Positions 55,835 through 64,000 of a stretch of DNA of 64,000 nucleotides are shown here, in pieces. The notes below the pieces were generated by a model. It was given only the letters and a program-made list of their open reading frames with translations. It was not told the DNA's origin and did no database searches. The position numbers were made by a program, and so were the translations under genes. Source of the stretch: Pycnococcus provasolii. Its lineage: Eukaryota; Chlorophyta; Pseudoscourfieldiophyceae; Pseudoscourfieldiales; Pycnococcaceae. Position 1 is the first letter of the stretch. Each line of letters begins with the position of its first letter. The DNA is taken from assembly GCA_938743325.2 (NCBI GenBank), contig OW568861.1, forward strand, positions 744,001 through 808,000. The letters are read 5' to 3'.

Positions 55835-57334
55835 TCACTCTTGCAGCGTCCTCTTGGCTTCCTGCTTAGCTTTCTCTATGAAAAGGGCAATCGTCAATTC
55901 GTACGCGTCAGGATTTACGTTTTCGTGACCAACCACGAGATCATTGGCAAGCAGATACTTGAGCGCGTCATTGAAGTCCTCAGCCAATCTCTGGAAATTC
56001 CGAGTCAAGCTGTTCGCATCCGATAGCTGACGCTCGAGCTCCGCCTCTTTTGCCGTCTTGCCCTCCTTCTTCTCTTCCACGGGAGCCATATCCACATCCG
56101 CTTTCACAGCAGCCTGCTCGTCGCTGCGGGTGACTGGCTGACTGACAACCGTCATCGCCGCGGCTCCCAGCGGCCCACCGCCAAGCTCGACGGAGTCACT
56201 CACCGCGGGAGGCTGTGGGGCATTCAGCACGCTTTGCCGCGAGACGGGAAGCTGCCAATGCGACGGATTGAGACCGAGCTGGTGCAACTCGGCATCAATC
56301 ACCTCCCAAGAACGTCCCGGGTGCCGCACGCAGCATCGTTCCGCGTCCGCCTCGGTGACGACACGCTTGCTTCCTTGCACCTCGAGCGCCCATGCGAAGA
56401 GCGTCTTAATGTACTCCGACCAGCCGTTCGGCGTTCCCCACTTCGGCTGAGGTGCGAAGCCGCGCTCCGGTCCTCCCTTGCCAAACGTCGCGTCTAGGAA
56501 AGAACGAATCTCCTCCTCGCTGATGCGGTTCTCCGCATTCTCCACCAGAGAGTGGCTTTTAGGAATGAGCTTCATGATGATGCGCAGGAGTTGGCGCATG
56601 TTGTCCATCGGCCCACGACCACGTCTCGACTTCTTCTTTGGTGGCGGTGGCAGTCGTTCGAGCTCTGTATTGCTCGCGTGGTTCGTTGTCGCAGGCTCGT
56701 AGGGCTCCCGTGGACGTTTCTCTTTGCATGCCGTGCTTCCTGCACATGCACCTGCACCTGCACCAGCACCGCCTTTTGACCGCATGGTGGTGTGCTTGGA
56801 CATGTTGAGAAGGTCCAGCGCGATGTTGTTTGCGTCCTCGTCTTCGTCATCCTCGGTGGCGTCGGAGTTGGACGGCGCCGCCTTGGCATGGTCAGCGGTG
56901 GAGGGATGAGCATCCTCGAGGTTTTGCTCCTGGCTTTTTGCCAGCGTCGTTTCTGTGCGTTCGTCGTCGTCGACGTGTGTTTCTGCGGGTTGCCGGTCGT
57001 CTGTGTTTGGCATATCATTTGCGGATTTGTGCTGAGCATCACTCGGCAGAGTTTCTTGTGCATCCTTGACGTAGTAGGTTGCATCCGAACCTGCTCCTGC
57101 GGGTTCCAGGGCATCCAAGGCACCCTTTGCTGCTGCAGGTGGTGGTGGTGTTGAAGAAGCAGGGGGTGGTGTTGAAGCAACTGGTTTTTCATCAACAGCA
57201 AGTGCAACAACTGCAGGTACTGCAGGTACGAAGGGTGGTGTAACATTCGTGATCGTGAGCGCGTCTGGGAGCATCGGCACACCAGCTAAGACACTAGATG
57301 AGTTATTCACAGGAGGATTAACCTCACCGTTCAT
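55835..57334 (-). CDS. Unrecognised nuclear-like protein with a central compact domain
   Basis: 499 residues from ATG 57334. Residues 1-215 are Pro/Ala/acid-rich and disordered. RLPPPPKKKSRRGRG near 225 is a clear nuclear localisation-type signal. Residues ~235-362 look like a folded mostly helical domain: MDNMRQLLRIIMKLIPKSHS, ENRISEEEIRSFLDATFG, WSEYIKTLFAWALEVQGSKR and GRSWEVIDAELHQLGLNPSHW. I cannot assign it. The C-terminus (~425-499) is a coiled coil (KEAELERQLSDANSLTRNFQ) ending in helical YELTIALFIEKAKQEAKRTL. It could be a chromatin or transcription adaptor. It is divergent from IPI1 across 290 bp. Confidence 0.65.
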   Translation of the reverse strand: MNGEVNPPVNNSSSVLAGVPMLPDALTITNVTPPFVPAVPAVVALAVDEKPVASTPPPASSTPPPPAAAKGALDALEPAGAGSDATYYVKDAQETLPSDAQHKSANDMPNTDDRQPAETHVDDDERTETTLAKSQEQNLEDAHPSTADHAKAAPSNSDATEDDEDEDANNIALDLLNMSKHTTMRSKGGAGAGAGACAGSTACKEKRPREPYEPATTNHASNTELERLPPPPKKKSRRGRGPMDNMRQLLRIIMKLIPKSHSLVENAENRISEEEIRSFLDATFGKGGPERGFAPQPKWGTPNGWSEYIKTLFAWALEVQGSKRVVTEADAERCCVRHPGRSWEVIDAELHQLGLNPSHWQLPVSRQSVLNAPQPPAVSDSVELGGGPLGAAAMTVVSQPVTRSDEQAAVKADVDMAPVEEKKEGKTAKEAELERQLSDANSLTRNFQRLAEDFNDALKYLLANDLVVGHENVNPDAYELTIALFIEKAKQEAKRTLQE

Positions 57335-57623
57335 TTATCGAATGTTGTAAAACGCAACTTGTAAAATAAAATAAAAATGGAGGGCCTGGCAGCGCAGCAG
57401 GAACAGCAGGCAAAGCACCGGAGCAAAGCAGGGGGGGGGGGGGTTGTGGGAGTCCCCACCAACCTGGAGGGGGCTGGAGGGGAGGCATTGAAATCCAAAC
57501 CCCCAATTCTAACCCCCAAATGGTATTTTTGATTTTAGGGGTTTGGTTTCGGGGTTTGGATTTTTTGTTTTTTCGTGTTTTTTAGTTTTTCTTTGGTTTT
57601 TGGTTTAGCATTATAGTCCAATC
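57335..57623. other. Divergent promoter between the nuclear-like protein and IPI1
   Basis: 289 bp. It contains a G12 run near 57430, CCCCCAATTCTAACCCCC (about 57500-57520), a GGGGTTTGG tract (57536-57560) and T-rich sequence just before the IPI1 ATG. Confidence 0.5.
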
Positions 57624-59657
57624 ATGGCTCCTGCTGGCGGCGGCGGCGCTGGCGGCAACAGTGGCGGCTCCAATGGCGGCAAGAAGCGTAAAGGCGCTTT
57701 GAAGGACTTTTCGAAGGTGAAGCAGAAAATCGGACGCAAGTTGAAACCGTCCGCGAACGAAACGTCAACCGCATTCAAGGCTGCGCGCATAAGCATACCC
57801 TCGCAGTTACAGCACACTACAGTTGGAGCTTCGGACGACGTTGATAATGACGCTCACGAGCCTCTTGACAATAATAAATCGGGAGATCCTGCCTCGCGTT
57901 CTCTTTCGTCGCGTTCTTCGATTTCGTCGAAGAGATGCGCGAGAGATTTAGCACTCGCCTTCCCCCTGCTCGGACACTCCACGCCAGCCGCGCGCAGAAA
58001 CGCACTCGCGTCCATACGCGAAATCGTCTCTCAAGACAAACGCGTGCTCAAGGCGCACGCGACGACCATCGTCGTTGCCGCCGCCGCGGCATGCGCCGAC
58101 GGTGACGCGTCCGTGCGCAAAGCGGCGCTCGAACTTCTCAGAAGCGAAGGGATACGAGGCGTCGCGCCTGAGGCTTTGAAGCCGTGCGTGCACGTCGTCG
58201 TCGCACACGCGAAACGGGCTATGGCTTCAGACGTTGGCGCAATTTCCAAAAGTGGACGTGAGCTCGTCGAGAGCATGTGCGACGCATTCCCCAGAGCGCT
58301 GCAGGCACATCGCGACGACATTTTTGGCGCGTACGCCGACGTGCTCGAAAGGCGAGGAGACAGCGCGCTCGCACCAATGTCCGCACGGTCGCTGGAGGCG
58401 GGAGAGGCGATGTTCGCCGCGGCTGCACGCTTCGCTGATGCTTTCATGCACGAAGAAGGCTACGCCGCATCGTTGTCGAAAGACAGGCGCGACGACAACA
58501 AAGGCCTCGTCGTGAATGCATTTGCCTGCGCCGAACGCCTGTCCACTCGTTGGGGCATACGACTGGATCGATCGGCGGTGGCGGCGTCGCCAACGCCGCC
58601 TTCGGAAGTTGTCAGCTCCGATTACGGCATAAACACTGAAGGGAATGTCGGCGCGTCACGCCTCGCGTCGCATGCCGTACGATTCATCGCCCACGAGTGC
58701 CTTCGAGGCTTGAGTGCTGAGCAGAAAGATGATGATGCGAAGGCACACGCCAACGCCGCCGCATCCGCCACCTTGCATGCCGCGTGGCTGCTGTGCACAC
58801 TGCCCCACGGCGCACTGGCCATGGCAGATTGGCGAGCAATCGAGAGCGTTTTGACGCGCACCTTTCCACTCGTGAGCACGAAAGGAAGCTTGGCAGAGGA
58901 GGCAAATGCCGCGCTGCTTGCGGTTCTCGGTCGTGCTTGGCACCGTGGCGGTGGCTGCGGCCGTCGTGGTCGTTGTCCGCCGCAGGAGCTGCTTGTTCGA
59001 CTGCTTTCGTTTGCCGAGACATATCTAGCAAAGCATGGTGAGACAAAGCCTTCTTCAGCAGCCAGCCGACCTACGGCTTCGCGTACCCCCATGATGGATA
59101 GCACATTCGTCGAAGGCGTCCGCATCCTCGCCGAGGTGGACGAGCTGTGGCCACCTGGCGATACGAACGCAACACGCCGCGCGAAGCTGCTGCAGTGCGT
59201 TGAAGCGCTCGCTTTCGACGCGCCACGATCAGCCATGGGCAGGGGTGTTCTGCTATCTCTATGCCATCGATGGTTGGTAGTCGTGGGCAAGTGGCACAAC
59301 GCCGAGGCGCGCGTCGCGCTGAGCGCTCTCGCCGAGCGACACGCCGCAGGTTTTCCCAGGGCGCTGCATCGCCTCGGTACGACGGACGTTGCGCTGAGTT
59401 CAACGGTTCTTGGCGCTCTGTTAAACATTTGCGCAGCCGTTCCTGTTCCGTCAAATTTGGAGGACGCGCTTGTGCCGCTCTTTGCGGTTGAGCTGGATGC
59501 TGGGCGCGTCGCATATGGACCATTCGCGAGATGGCCTGCGCAGCTGCAGGAAACAGCATGTGCGGTGGCACAGAGAGCTGTTGCTGGCGACGATGGCGCT
59601 GGTGAGCTTGCGAAGGCCGTAAATCTCGCGGCACTGAGGATTGGCACGCGTTCATAG
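57624..59657 (+). CDS. IPI1: IPI1/TEX10-like pre-rRNA processing protein
   Basis: 677 residues from ATG 57624. After a Gly-rich start, KKRKGALKDFSKVKQKIGRK and PSANETSTAFKAARISIPSQ match the IPI1/TEX10 signature (K..F.KvK.KvGkk ... T.FK...I..p.Q). Helical ARM/HEAT-like repeats follow (LLGHSTPAARRNALASIREI; AAAACADGDASVRKAALELL; CVHVVVAHAKRAMASDVGAI). IPI1 belongs to the Rix1 (PELP1-TEX10) complex, which works with the Rea1/MDN1 ATPase on maturing 60S subunits in the nucleus. The C-terminal half is divergent but keeps helical repeats. No targeting leader is expected. Confidence 0.75.
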   Translation: MAPAGGGGAGGNSGGSNGGKKRKGALKDFSKVKQKIGRKLKPSANETSTAFKAARISIPSQLQHTTVGASDDVDNDAHEPLDNNKSGDPASRSLSSRSSISSKRCARDLALAFPLLGHSTPAARRNALASIREIVSQDKRVLKAHATTIVVAAAAACADGDASVRKAALELLRSEGIRGVAPEALKPCVHVVVAHAKRAMASDVGAISKSGRELVESMCDAFPRALQAHRDDIFGAYADVLERRGDSALAPMSARSLEAGEAMFAAAARFADAFMHEEGYAASLSKDRRDDNKGLVVNAFACAERLSTRWGIRLDRSAVAASPTPPSEVVSSDYGINTEGNVGASRLASHAVRFIAHECLRGLSAEQKDDDAKAHANAAASATLHAAWLLCTLPHGALAMADWRAIESVLTRTFPLVSTKGSLAEEANAALLAVLGRAWHRGGGCGRRGRCPPQELLVRLLSFAETYLAKHGETKPSSAASRPTASRTPMMDSTFVEGVRILAEVDELWPPGDTNATRRAKLLQCVEALAFDAPRSAMGRGVLLSLCHRWLVVVGKWHNAEARVALSALAERHAAGFPRALHRLGTTDVALSSTVLGALLNICAAVPVPSNLEDALVPLFAVELDAGRVAYGPFARWPAQLQETACAVAQRAVAGDDGAGELAKAVNLAALRIGTRS

Positions 59658-60818
59658 TTTTTTTTTGTATGTGTAACATTATGTGATAACAGAAGTTCCT
59701 GCCATCCGTCGTGGAAGCTGTGTCGCCTGTAATCGCGTTCGTTGCCCACCCTTGAGTCCCGCGGGATATCTCGCCTGGTTTAAGGTTCGTGTGCGCCCGG
59801 CGCGTACGTAAGTGTCACAAGACATGATCGAGTTCCCTCTCTAGGATTTATGGGTGGTAAGGCAAAATTCTTGCGTGACGTGACGTCACGAAGTAATTAA
59901 GTATTTAAGTCTGTTGTTTCTCCCAGGACCCATTTGCTTGCTTGCGTGAGTGCTTGCTTGGTTGAATGCCTTTTCAAGCACAACGATAGGGTTATGTCCT
60001 TCTATGGATTCCTTCGATGGTACAGTAGTACTACAGTGCATAGCAGTGTTCCTGTCTTCGCCGAGGAAGTGCCGTACCAAGAGGCCGGTGATCGGCCGTG
60101 CCACAAGACACCCAGCCAGAGCTACCTGCCAGAGCTACCTGCTGATCGTCTGCTTGACCTGGCCGATGCTTGGGGCCCAGGCACCCACGGGCACAACCCA
60201 CCACCGACGCCCACCTGTGCACATGGTCGATGCTTGCCAGCTCGAAGGTGATCGGCGCTTCCTCTGGAGCCGTGTCCGTGATCTGGTCGCCGGTGGTCCT
60301 CTGGTCGCCGATGGTCGTCACGAGGAGGATCGGAGCCATACAGTCGGGCAATACAGCCATCATGAACGTCGAGGCCCATCATTCCGTCGAGTGGTCGAGG
60401 CCCATAAAGGTAGAATCATGAAAACGTTCCGTCGGGGCCCATCATTCCAGTATTCCGTTGCGTAGCGTTGATCGGCGCACTCAAGGCTCCACTCCGCTCA
60501 CTGAACTCCACTCCGAACTTCGCTGATCAGTGGTCTCGGCCGAAGTCACTTCATGCAGTCGCCCAATCGCCCATCCCCTCCCATCTTTCGGGGGCCATTC
60601 CAAACCAAAAACCAAACCTTCCCCGAGTCCAAAAGTCGGCTTTCATCATTTCACTCACCGTTCGGCTCATCATCATCGTCTTAAAAAAGAATTGCTCGCT
60701 CAATCAAGAAGTGGTGGTGGTCTCGCCGGCCCTTTGGCGTATTGTGGTTACGCTCGGTTAGCCTTGTTAGTTAAGCTTCTTAAGGTCTACGATAGTGTAT
60801 TGTTTTGGGGTTCATTCC
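59658..60818. other. Gene-free region with short direct repeats
   Basis: 1.16 kb. TGCTTGCTTG words (59936-59960), AGAGCTACCTGCC twice (60118-60143) and GAGGCCCATCATTCC-like words three times (60370-60450) are seen. A 171-codon frame (59950-60465) starts with GTG and is made mostly of these repeats, so I do not call it. Confidence 0.55.
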
Positions 60819-63722
60819 ATGGGATGCAAGTCGTCGCGCGTCGTGCCCCAGAGCGGCGCGCCCAACTCCAGCTTCACACCCGCGTGGGCCAAGTACGACC
60901 CCGAGAAGGAACTGTCCAGGCAGAAGCTCGCGAACGAAGTCAGGCAGAAAACGTACGCGGAAATGTACGGAGCTATCGACAACTTGAAGAGACGCGGAGA
61001 CCTGTACGAGGCGAACTTGCTGAAGCGCATCGTCGAGGACGCTGAGAGAAAGCTCACCCCGCGCAACTACAACACTCCGCTACCGCTCAACGGCTACTCG
61101 CGCGGCGCTTCAACGTGGGGAGCTCAGGACGTCGCGCAGGAAAAGGAACTTATGGCCGACTTACCAGTAGCGATGCCCTCGCAGGTAACACCTGCCGCTT
61201 CTGCACCACACAAGCCAAAGCCAACGCCAAAACAAGAGAAAAGACCGGCGTGGGCAGAGTCGCCCGAACCCGACGAGCTTCTCAAAGATTTTGAGAAAGA
61301 GCAGGATATGCGCGAGAAGGAGAGTGCCGTCAAGATACAAACGGTATACAGGGGCTACGAGGCACGAAGGGAAGTGCAGAAGATGCGCGCCGAGGCAGAG
61401 GTGCGCCGCTACCTAGAGTCAGTCGACCAGCCTAAGAGCTCTGCACCCGTCCCACCCATCAGATCGCTAGAGCCTCAAGTGAGAACGAACAGATTTCCAG
61501 CGGCCAGTGGGGCGGCAAGCGGGGCGGCTAGCGCTAGGGGAAGCGCTAGGATGGAAAGGATCGAATACAATGCAGCAAGCGCCTACGAACGCGACCAGTT
61601 CATGTACGCGAGTGCGAAGAAGCATAATAATGATCCGGTAACTGCCAAGAGGGCGCTACAGCTTTCCAATGACCTGGAGGCAGCAGCTACAAATATGGAT
61701 GCCATGGCGGCTGAGGGACACGCGATGCTTGTGCGCATGGCTCAGGAGCAACAGACGCGTGAGCGAAGTGTAAAGGCTCGCGAGCAGGTAAGGACTATTC
61801 GCGAGGAAGAGGACAAGCGGCGTGAAATCGAGGCGGAGGAAGCGGCGGCGGCGGCGGAGGCGGAGGCGGCTAGGTTGATCCAGGCACGTGTGCGAGGTGC
61901 AAAGGCTCGTGAGCAGGTGCAGGTTATGCGCGAGGAAGCGCAGCGTCAAAAAGAGGCGGCGGAAGCGGCGGAGGCGGAGGCGGCTAGGTTGATCCAGGCA
62001 CGTGTGCGGGGTGCAAAGGCTCGTGAGCAGGTGCAGGCTATTCGCGAGGAAGCGCAGCGTGAAATGGATGCGGCGGAAGCGGCGGAGGCGGAGGCGGCTA
62101 GATTGATCCAGGCACGTGTGCGAGGTGCAAAGGCTCGCGAGCAGGTGCAGGCTATGCGCGAGGAAGCGCAGCGTGAAATGGAGGCGGCAGAGATAATTGA
62201 GGGCGACGAGGCGGAAGAGGCGGCGGCGCTGATGATTCAGGCCCATGTGCGAGGTGCAAAGGCTCGCGAGCAGGTGGAGGCAATGCGCGAGGAAGCGCAG
62301 CGTGAAATGGAGGCGGCAGAACTTGCCGAGGCGGCGGTAGAAGAGGAGGCGGCTAGATTAATTCAGGCACGTGTGCGAGGTGCAAAGGCTCGCGAGCAGG
62401 TGCAGGCTATGCGTGAGGAAAGCAGTCAAAAAGCGGCAGACACAGCGGATGAAGTGGACGTGAACGAAGCCAAAGAGTTGCGACTTGACGAACTTCAGAA
62501 AGAAGTCAAATACACGGAGAGTGCTGCTCAGGAAGAGGAGCAGGAGGCCATCGCGCTTCGCAACGAGTTTGATGAACTTCAGCAGGACATCATGGCAGTA
62601 GGTTCGCCCAGGCCAGAGGCTATGGCGGAGACTCGCAACCACAGTTCGTTATCATACCGGCGTTCGCAGATACTGCCGAGCGATGCGTTGGACGGCTTGG
62701 ACTTGCCTGGCCTTGATGACGACGAGGACAACGATGCTGTGGCTCTTCCTCCTGCTGCTGAAGAAGAGGGGGAGGAACAGGGTAGCGCAGAGCTACTCAG
62801 GAAGATGTCGTCTGCGACGGAGGCGGTGGAGGAAGCTATTGCATCGGCAATCGATGCTGCGATGGTGGAAACCCCGCGCGTATCTGAAGTTGCAGTTGCG
62901 CCGCCCACTGAAGATGCGGAGGTTGCCGAAGTACCACAGCCATCTGAGTCCGCCGAAGATCTACAGCAACAGGCGGATACGGAGGGGGCAGACGAAGTCT
63001 TGGAAATGCTGCTGAGCGAGGTTGTCGATTCGAGTGGAAGGGAATCAAAGGATCCAGATGCTGAAATTGAGATTATACAGCGCGAGCTTGACGACGAGAT
63101 GTCCAAGGTTATGGAAGCTGAAGTTGGGTCTCTGTCGGAGGAGGAAGTCCAGGCCGCCAAGAATCTTTTCGAGGATGCTGACGCAGATAACAGCGGCGCG
63201 CTGGACATCAAGGAGCTGCATGTGGTGCTTGAAAGGCTCGGCATCCACATCGATCCCGCCACGGTTTTTGTTTACGTGCAGATGCTATTGAAGGACTTCG
63301 ACGCGAACGATAATGAAAAAATGGAATGGGATGAGTTTATCATCTTTTACGAAAAGTCTCTGCGCACGGAGGCGGTGCGCGCTCGCTACGCTCGCAAGGT
63401 GACAAAAATGATGGAGGCGGCGCACATGGAGGAGAGCAAACGGTGGTTTGAAAAGTACGATGCTGACCAAAACGGCTTTATCGATCTTGAGGAGCTCGAG
63501 TCTCTGCTCAAGGAGAGCTTAAGCTTGAACATGGAGGAGGAGAAGTTCAAGCACTTTGTTGCTGACGTGTTCCAGAAGGCTGACACGGACAATAGTGGGA
63601 CGATCGACGAGGAGGAGTTCGTAATCCTGTTCCGCGAGTGCTTGGCGAACGAGGATGTAGTGCGTGAGTACGAGGAGCGTGTTCGCATTCGCTATTCGAA
63701 TGGGCAGTGGACGGCGAGATGA
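60819..63722 (+). CDS. N-acylated IQ-motif / EF-hand protein
   Basis: 967 residues from the ATG at 60819. This start, and not the upstream GTG frame, gives MGCKSS, a classic N-myristoylation site with a palmitoylatable Cys3, so membrane anchoring is likely. Residues ~165-190 hold an IQ motif (AVKIQTVYRGYEARREVQKM). Residues ~345-535 hold five more in a tandem array (ARLIQARVRGAKAREQVQ units every 38-43 residues). An acidic region follows. Four EF-hands end the protein: DADADNSGALDIKE, DANDNEKMEWDE, DADQNGFIDLEE and DTDNSGTIDEEE; all have Asp at position 1 and Glu at 12. IQ motifs bind calmodulin, while the EF-hand module itself looks calmodulin-like. The combination suggests a Ca2+ sensor with its own target helices; flagellar or cortical function is possible. 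Confidence 0.85.
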   Translation: MGCKSSRVVPQSGAPNSSFTPAWAKYDPEKELSRQKLANEVRQKTYAEMYGAIDNLKRRGDLYEANLLKRIVEDAERKLTPRNYNTPLPLNGYSRGASTWGAQDVAQEKELMADLPVAMPSQVTPAASAPHKPKPTPKQEKRPAWAESPEPDELLKDFEKEQDMREKESAVKIQTVYRGYEARREVQKMRAEAEVRRYLESVDQPKSSAPVPPIRSLEPQVRTNRFPAASGAASGAASARGSARMERIEYNAASAYERDQFMYASAKKHNNDPVTAKRALQLSNDLEAAATNMDAMAAEGHAMLVRMAQEQQTRERSVKAREQVRTIREEEDKRREIEAEEAAAAAEAEAARLIQARVRGAKAREQVQVMREEAQRQKEAAEAAEAEAARLIQARVRGAKAREQVQAIREEAQREMDAAEAAEAEAARLIQARVRGAKAREQVQAMREEAQREMEAAEIIEGDEAEEAAALMIQAHVRGAKAREQVEAMREEAQREMEAAELAEAAVEEEAARLIQARVRGAKAREQVQAMREESSQKAADTADEVDVNEAKELRLDELQKEVKYTESAAQEEEQEAIALRNEFDELQQDIMAVGSPRPEAMAETRNHSSLSYRRSQILPSDALDGLDLPGLDDDEDNDAVALPPAAEEEGEEQGSAELLRKMSSATEAVEEAIASAIDAAMVETPRVSEVAVAPPTEDAEVAEVPQPSESAEDLQQQADTEGADEVLEMLLSEVVDSSGRESKDPDAEIEIIQRELDDEMSKVMEAEVGSLSEEEVQAAKNLFEDADADNSGALDIKELHVVLERLGIHIDPATVFVYVQMLLKDFDANDNEKMEWDEFIIFYEKSLRTEAVRARYARKVTKMMEAAHMEESKRWFEKYDADQNGFIDLEELESLLKESLSLNMEEEKFKHFVADVFQKADTDNSGTIDEEEFVILFRECLANEDVVREYEERVRIRYSNGQWTAR
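61830..62430 (+). repeat. IQ-motif coding tandem repeat (5 units)
   Basis: Units begin near 61870, 61984, 62098, 62227 and 62353 (periods 114, 114, 129, 126 bp). The first three are almost identical at DNA level; the last two have inserted GAG/GCG codons. Confidence 0.85.
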
Positions 63723-63860
63723 ACCTCAATACATACCAACTAAAATTCTGTAAATTACGAATAAAAACTAAAAACCAACTAAGGTTAGACTTATTTATAC
63801 ATTGATTTCAGGAAATATGTACAGTGCGTTTTTTTCCATGTACACGCGTCGAATTCTTGC

Positions 63861-64000
63861 TCATTTCGTGGAGAGGTAGTGCGTCGAATCGGTCACAACT
63901 TCGCCCATGACGATGTCGTATTCCCCACGTGGCACCTCGTCAACTACTTGAATGTCGAAGCACAACCCGAGCGTGCGCGGCGGCGCGTGCTTCGCATGCT
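63861..64000 (-). CDS. 5-formyltetrahydrofolate cyclo-ligase, copy 2 (partial, runs off right edge)
   Basis: The last ~46 codons of a second cyclo-ligase gene. The 3' coding region matches the copy at 45866-46651 almost base for base up to the window edge. Protein ends: TLGLCFDIQVVDEVPRGEYD and IVMGEVVTDSTHYLSTK, with one extra residue at the end and six or so substitutions from copy 1. Most DNA changes are in the last ~60 bases. The 3' flanks are unrelated, so the duplicated block ends at or just after the stop. Confidence 0.85.
   Translation of the reverse strand, partial: HAKHAPPRTLGLCFDIQVVDEVPRGEYDIVMGEVVTDSTHYLSTK

Noticed and set aside
58622-59749. 375-codon frame antisense to IPI1
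   Set aside because: Ser/Ala/Arg-rich shadow of GC-rich codons without domains.
59950-60465. 171-codon plus-strand frame
   Set aside because: GTG start, built from short direct repeats, no protein-like pattern.

Overview
The window reads as nuclear DNA of a compact, nearly intron-free photosynthetic eukaryote, most likely a green-lineage (prasinophyte-like) microalga. The evidence is a plant-type organellar MutS (MSH1), a FAE1-type 3-ketoacyl-CoA synthase, a CbbY-like sugar-phosphatase with a transit-like leader, several other proteins with plastid-transit-like N-termini, and eukaryote-only genes (VPS13-like, USB1, CDIN1/TPD, IPI1, DDX5/DBP2-like, CG-1/Myb). TTAGGG/CCCTAA repeats occur inside the window but no chromosome end is seen. 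The species cannot be named from sequence alone.

Layout. 1-10 kb: partial MSH1 (-), GT23 fucosyltransferase-like (+), CbbY-like phosphatase (-), an unknown basic protein (+), 3-ketoacyl-CoA synthase (+) and an Ala/Lys-rich unknown (-). 10.3-11.4 kb: a gene-free stretch with a 289-bp MITE-like element, a minisatellite and degenerate CCCTAA repeats, leading into a Sfp-type phosphopantetheinyl transferase (+). 13.2-28.2 kb: one uninterrupted 5008-codon VPS13-like lipid-transfer protein (-). 28.9-37.3 kb: FKBP-like, UIM/SIM protein, small membrane protein, plastid NTF2-like protein, DoxX, methyltransferase, DEAD-box helicase and a serine protease without a visible start. 37.3-44.5 kb: a CG-1/Myb fusion (-) and a WD40 protein (+), separated by a 528-bp near-perfect palindrome. 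44.8-51 kb: CDIN1-like, 5-formyl-THF cyclo-ligase, peptidase C69 and USB1. 51-64 kb: a triple cyclic-nucleotide-binding protein, an unknown nuclear protein, IPI1, an acylated IQ/EF-hand protein, and the 3' end of a second 5-formyl-THF cyclo-ligase.

Genes are packed head-to-head or tail-to-tail with gaps often below 150 bp, and no co-functional cluster is evident. Loose themes are lipid metabolism and transport (KCS, VPS13-like, PPTase), RNA and ribosome biogenesis (DEAD helicase, USB1, IPI1), organelle maintenance (MSH1, CbbY-like, FKBP-like, DoxX, methyltransferase) and calcium or cyclic-nucleotide signalling (IQ/EF-hand, CNBD protein, CG-1). Perfect telomere-like hexamers sit 37-200 bp upstream of several start codons, so they may be promoter elements. 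Many reading frames extend 5' of the first ATG. I chose the first in-frame ATG that leaves the conserved domain, and any leader peptide, intact.

Most striking observations: the CG-1 domain joined to three R2R3 Myb pairs expanded as exact 507-bp units; the nested palindrome beside it; the membrane-anchored protein carrying both calmodulin-like EF-hands and its own IQ array; VPS13 architecture with N-terminal hydrophobic segments; telomere-repeat promoters; and the duplicated cyclo-ligase.
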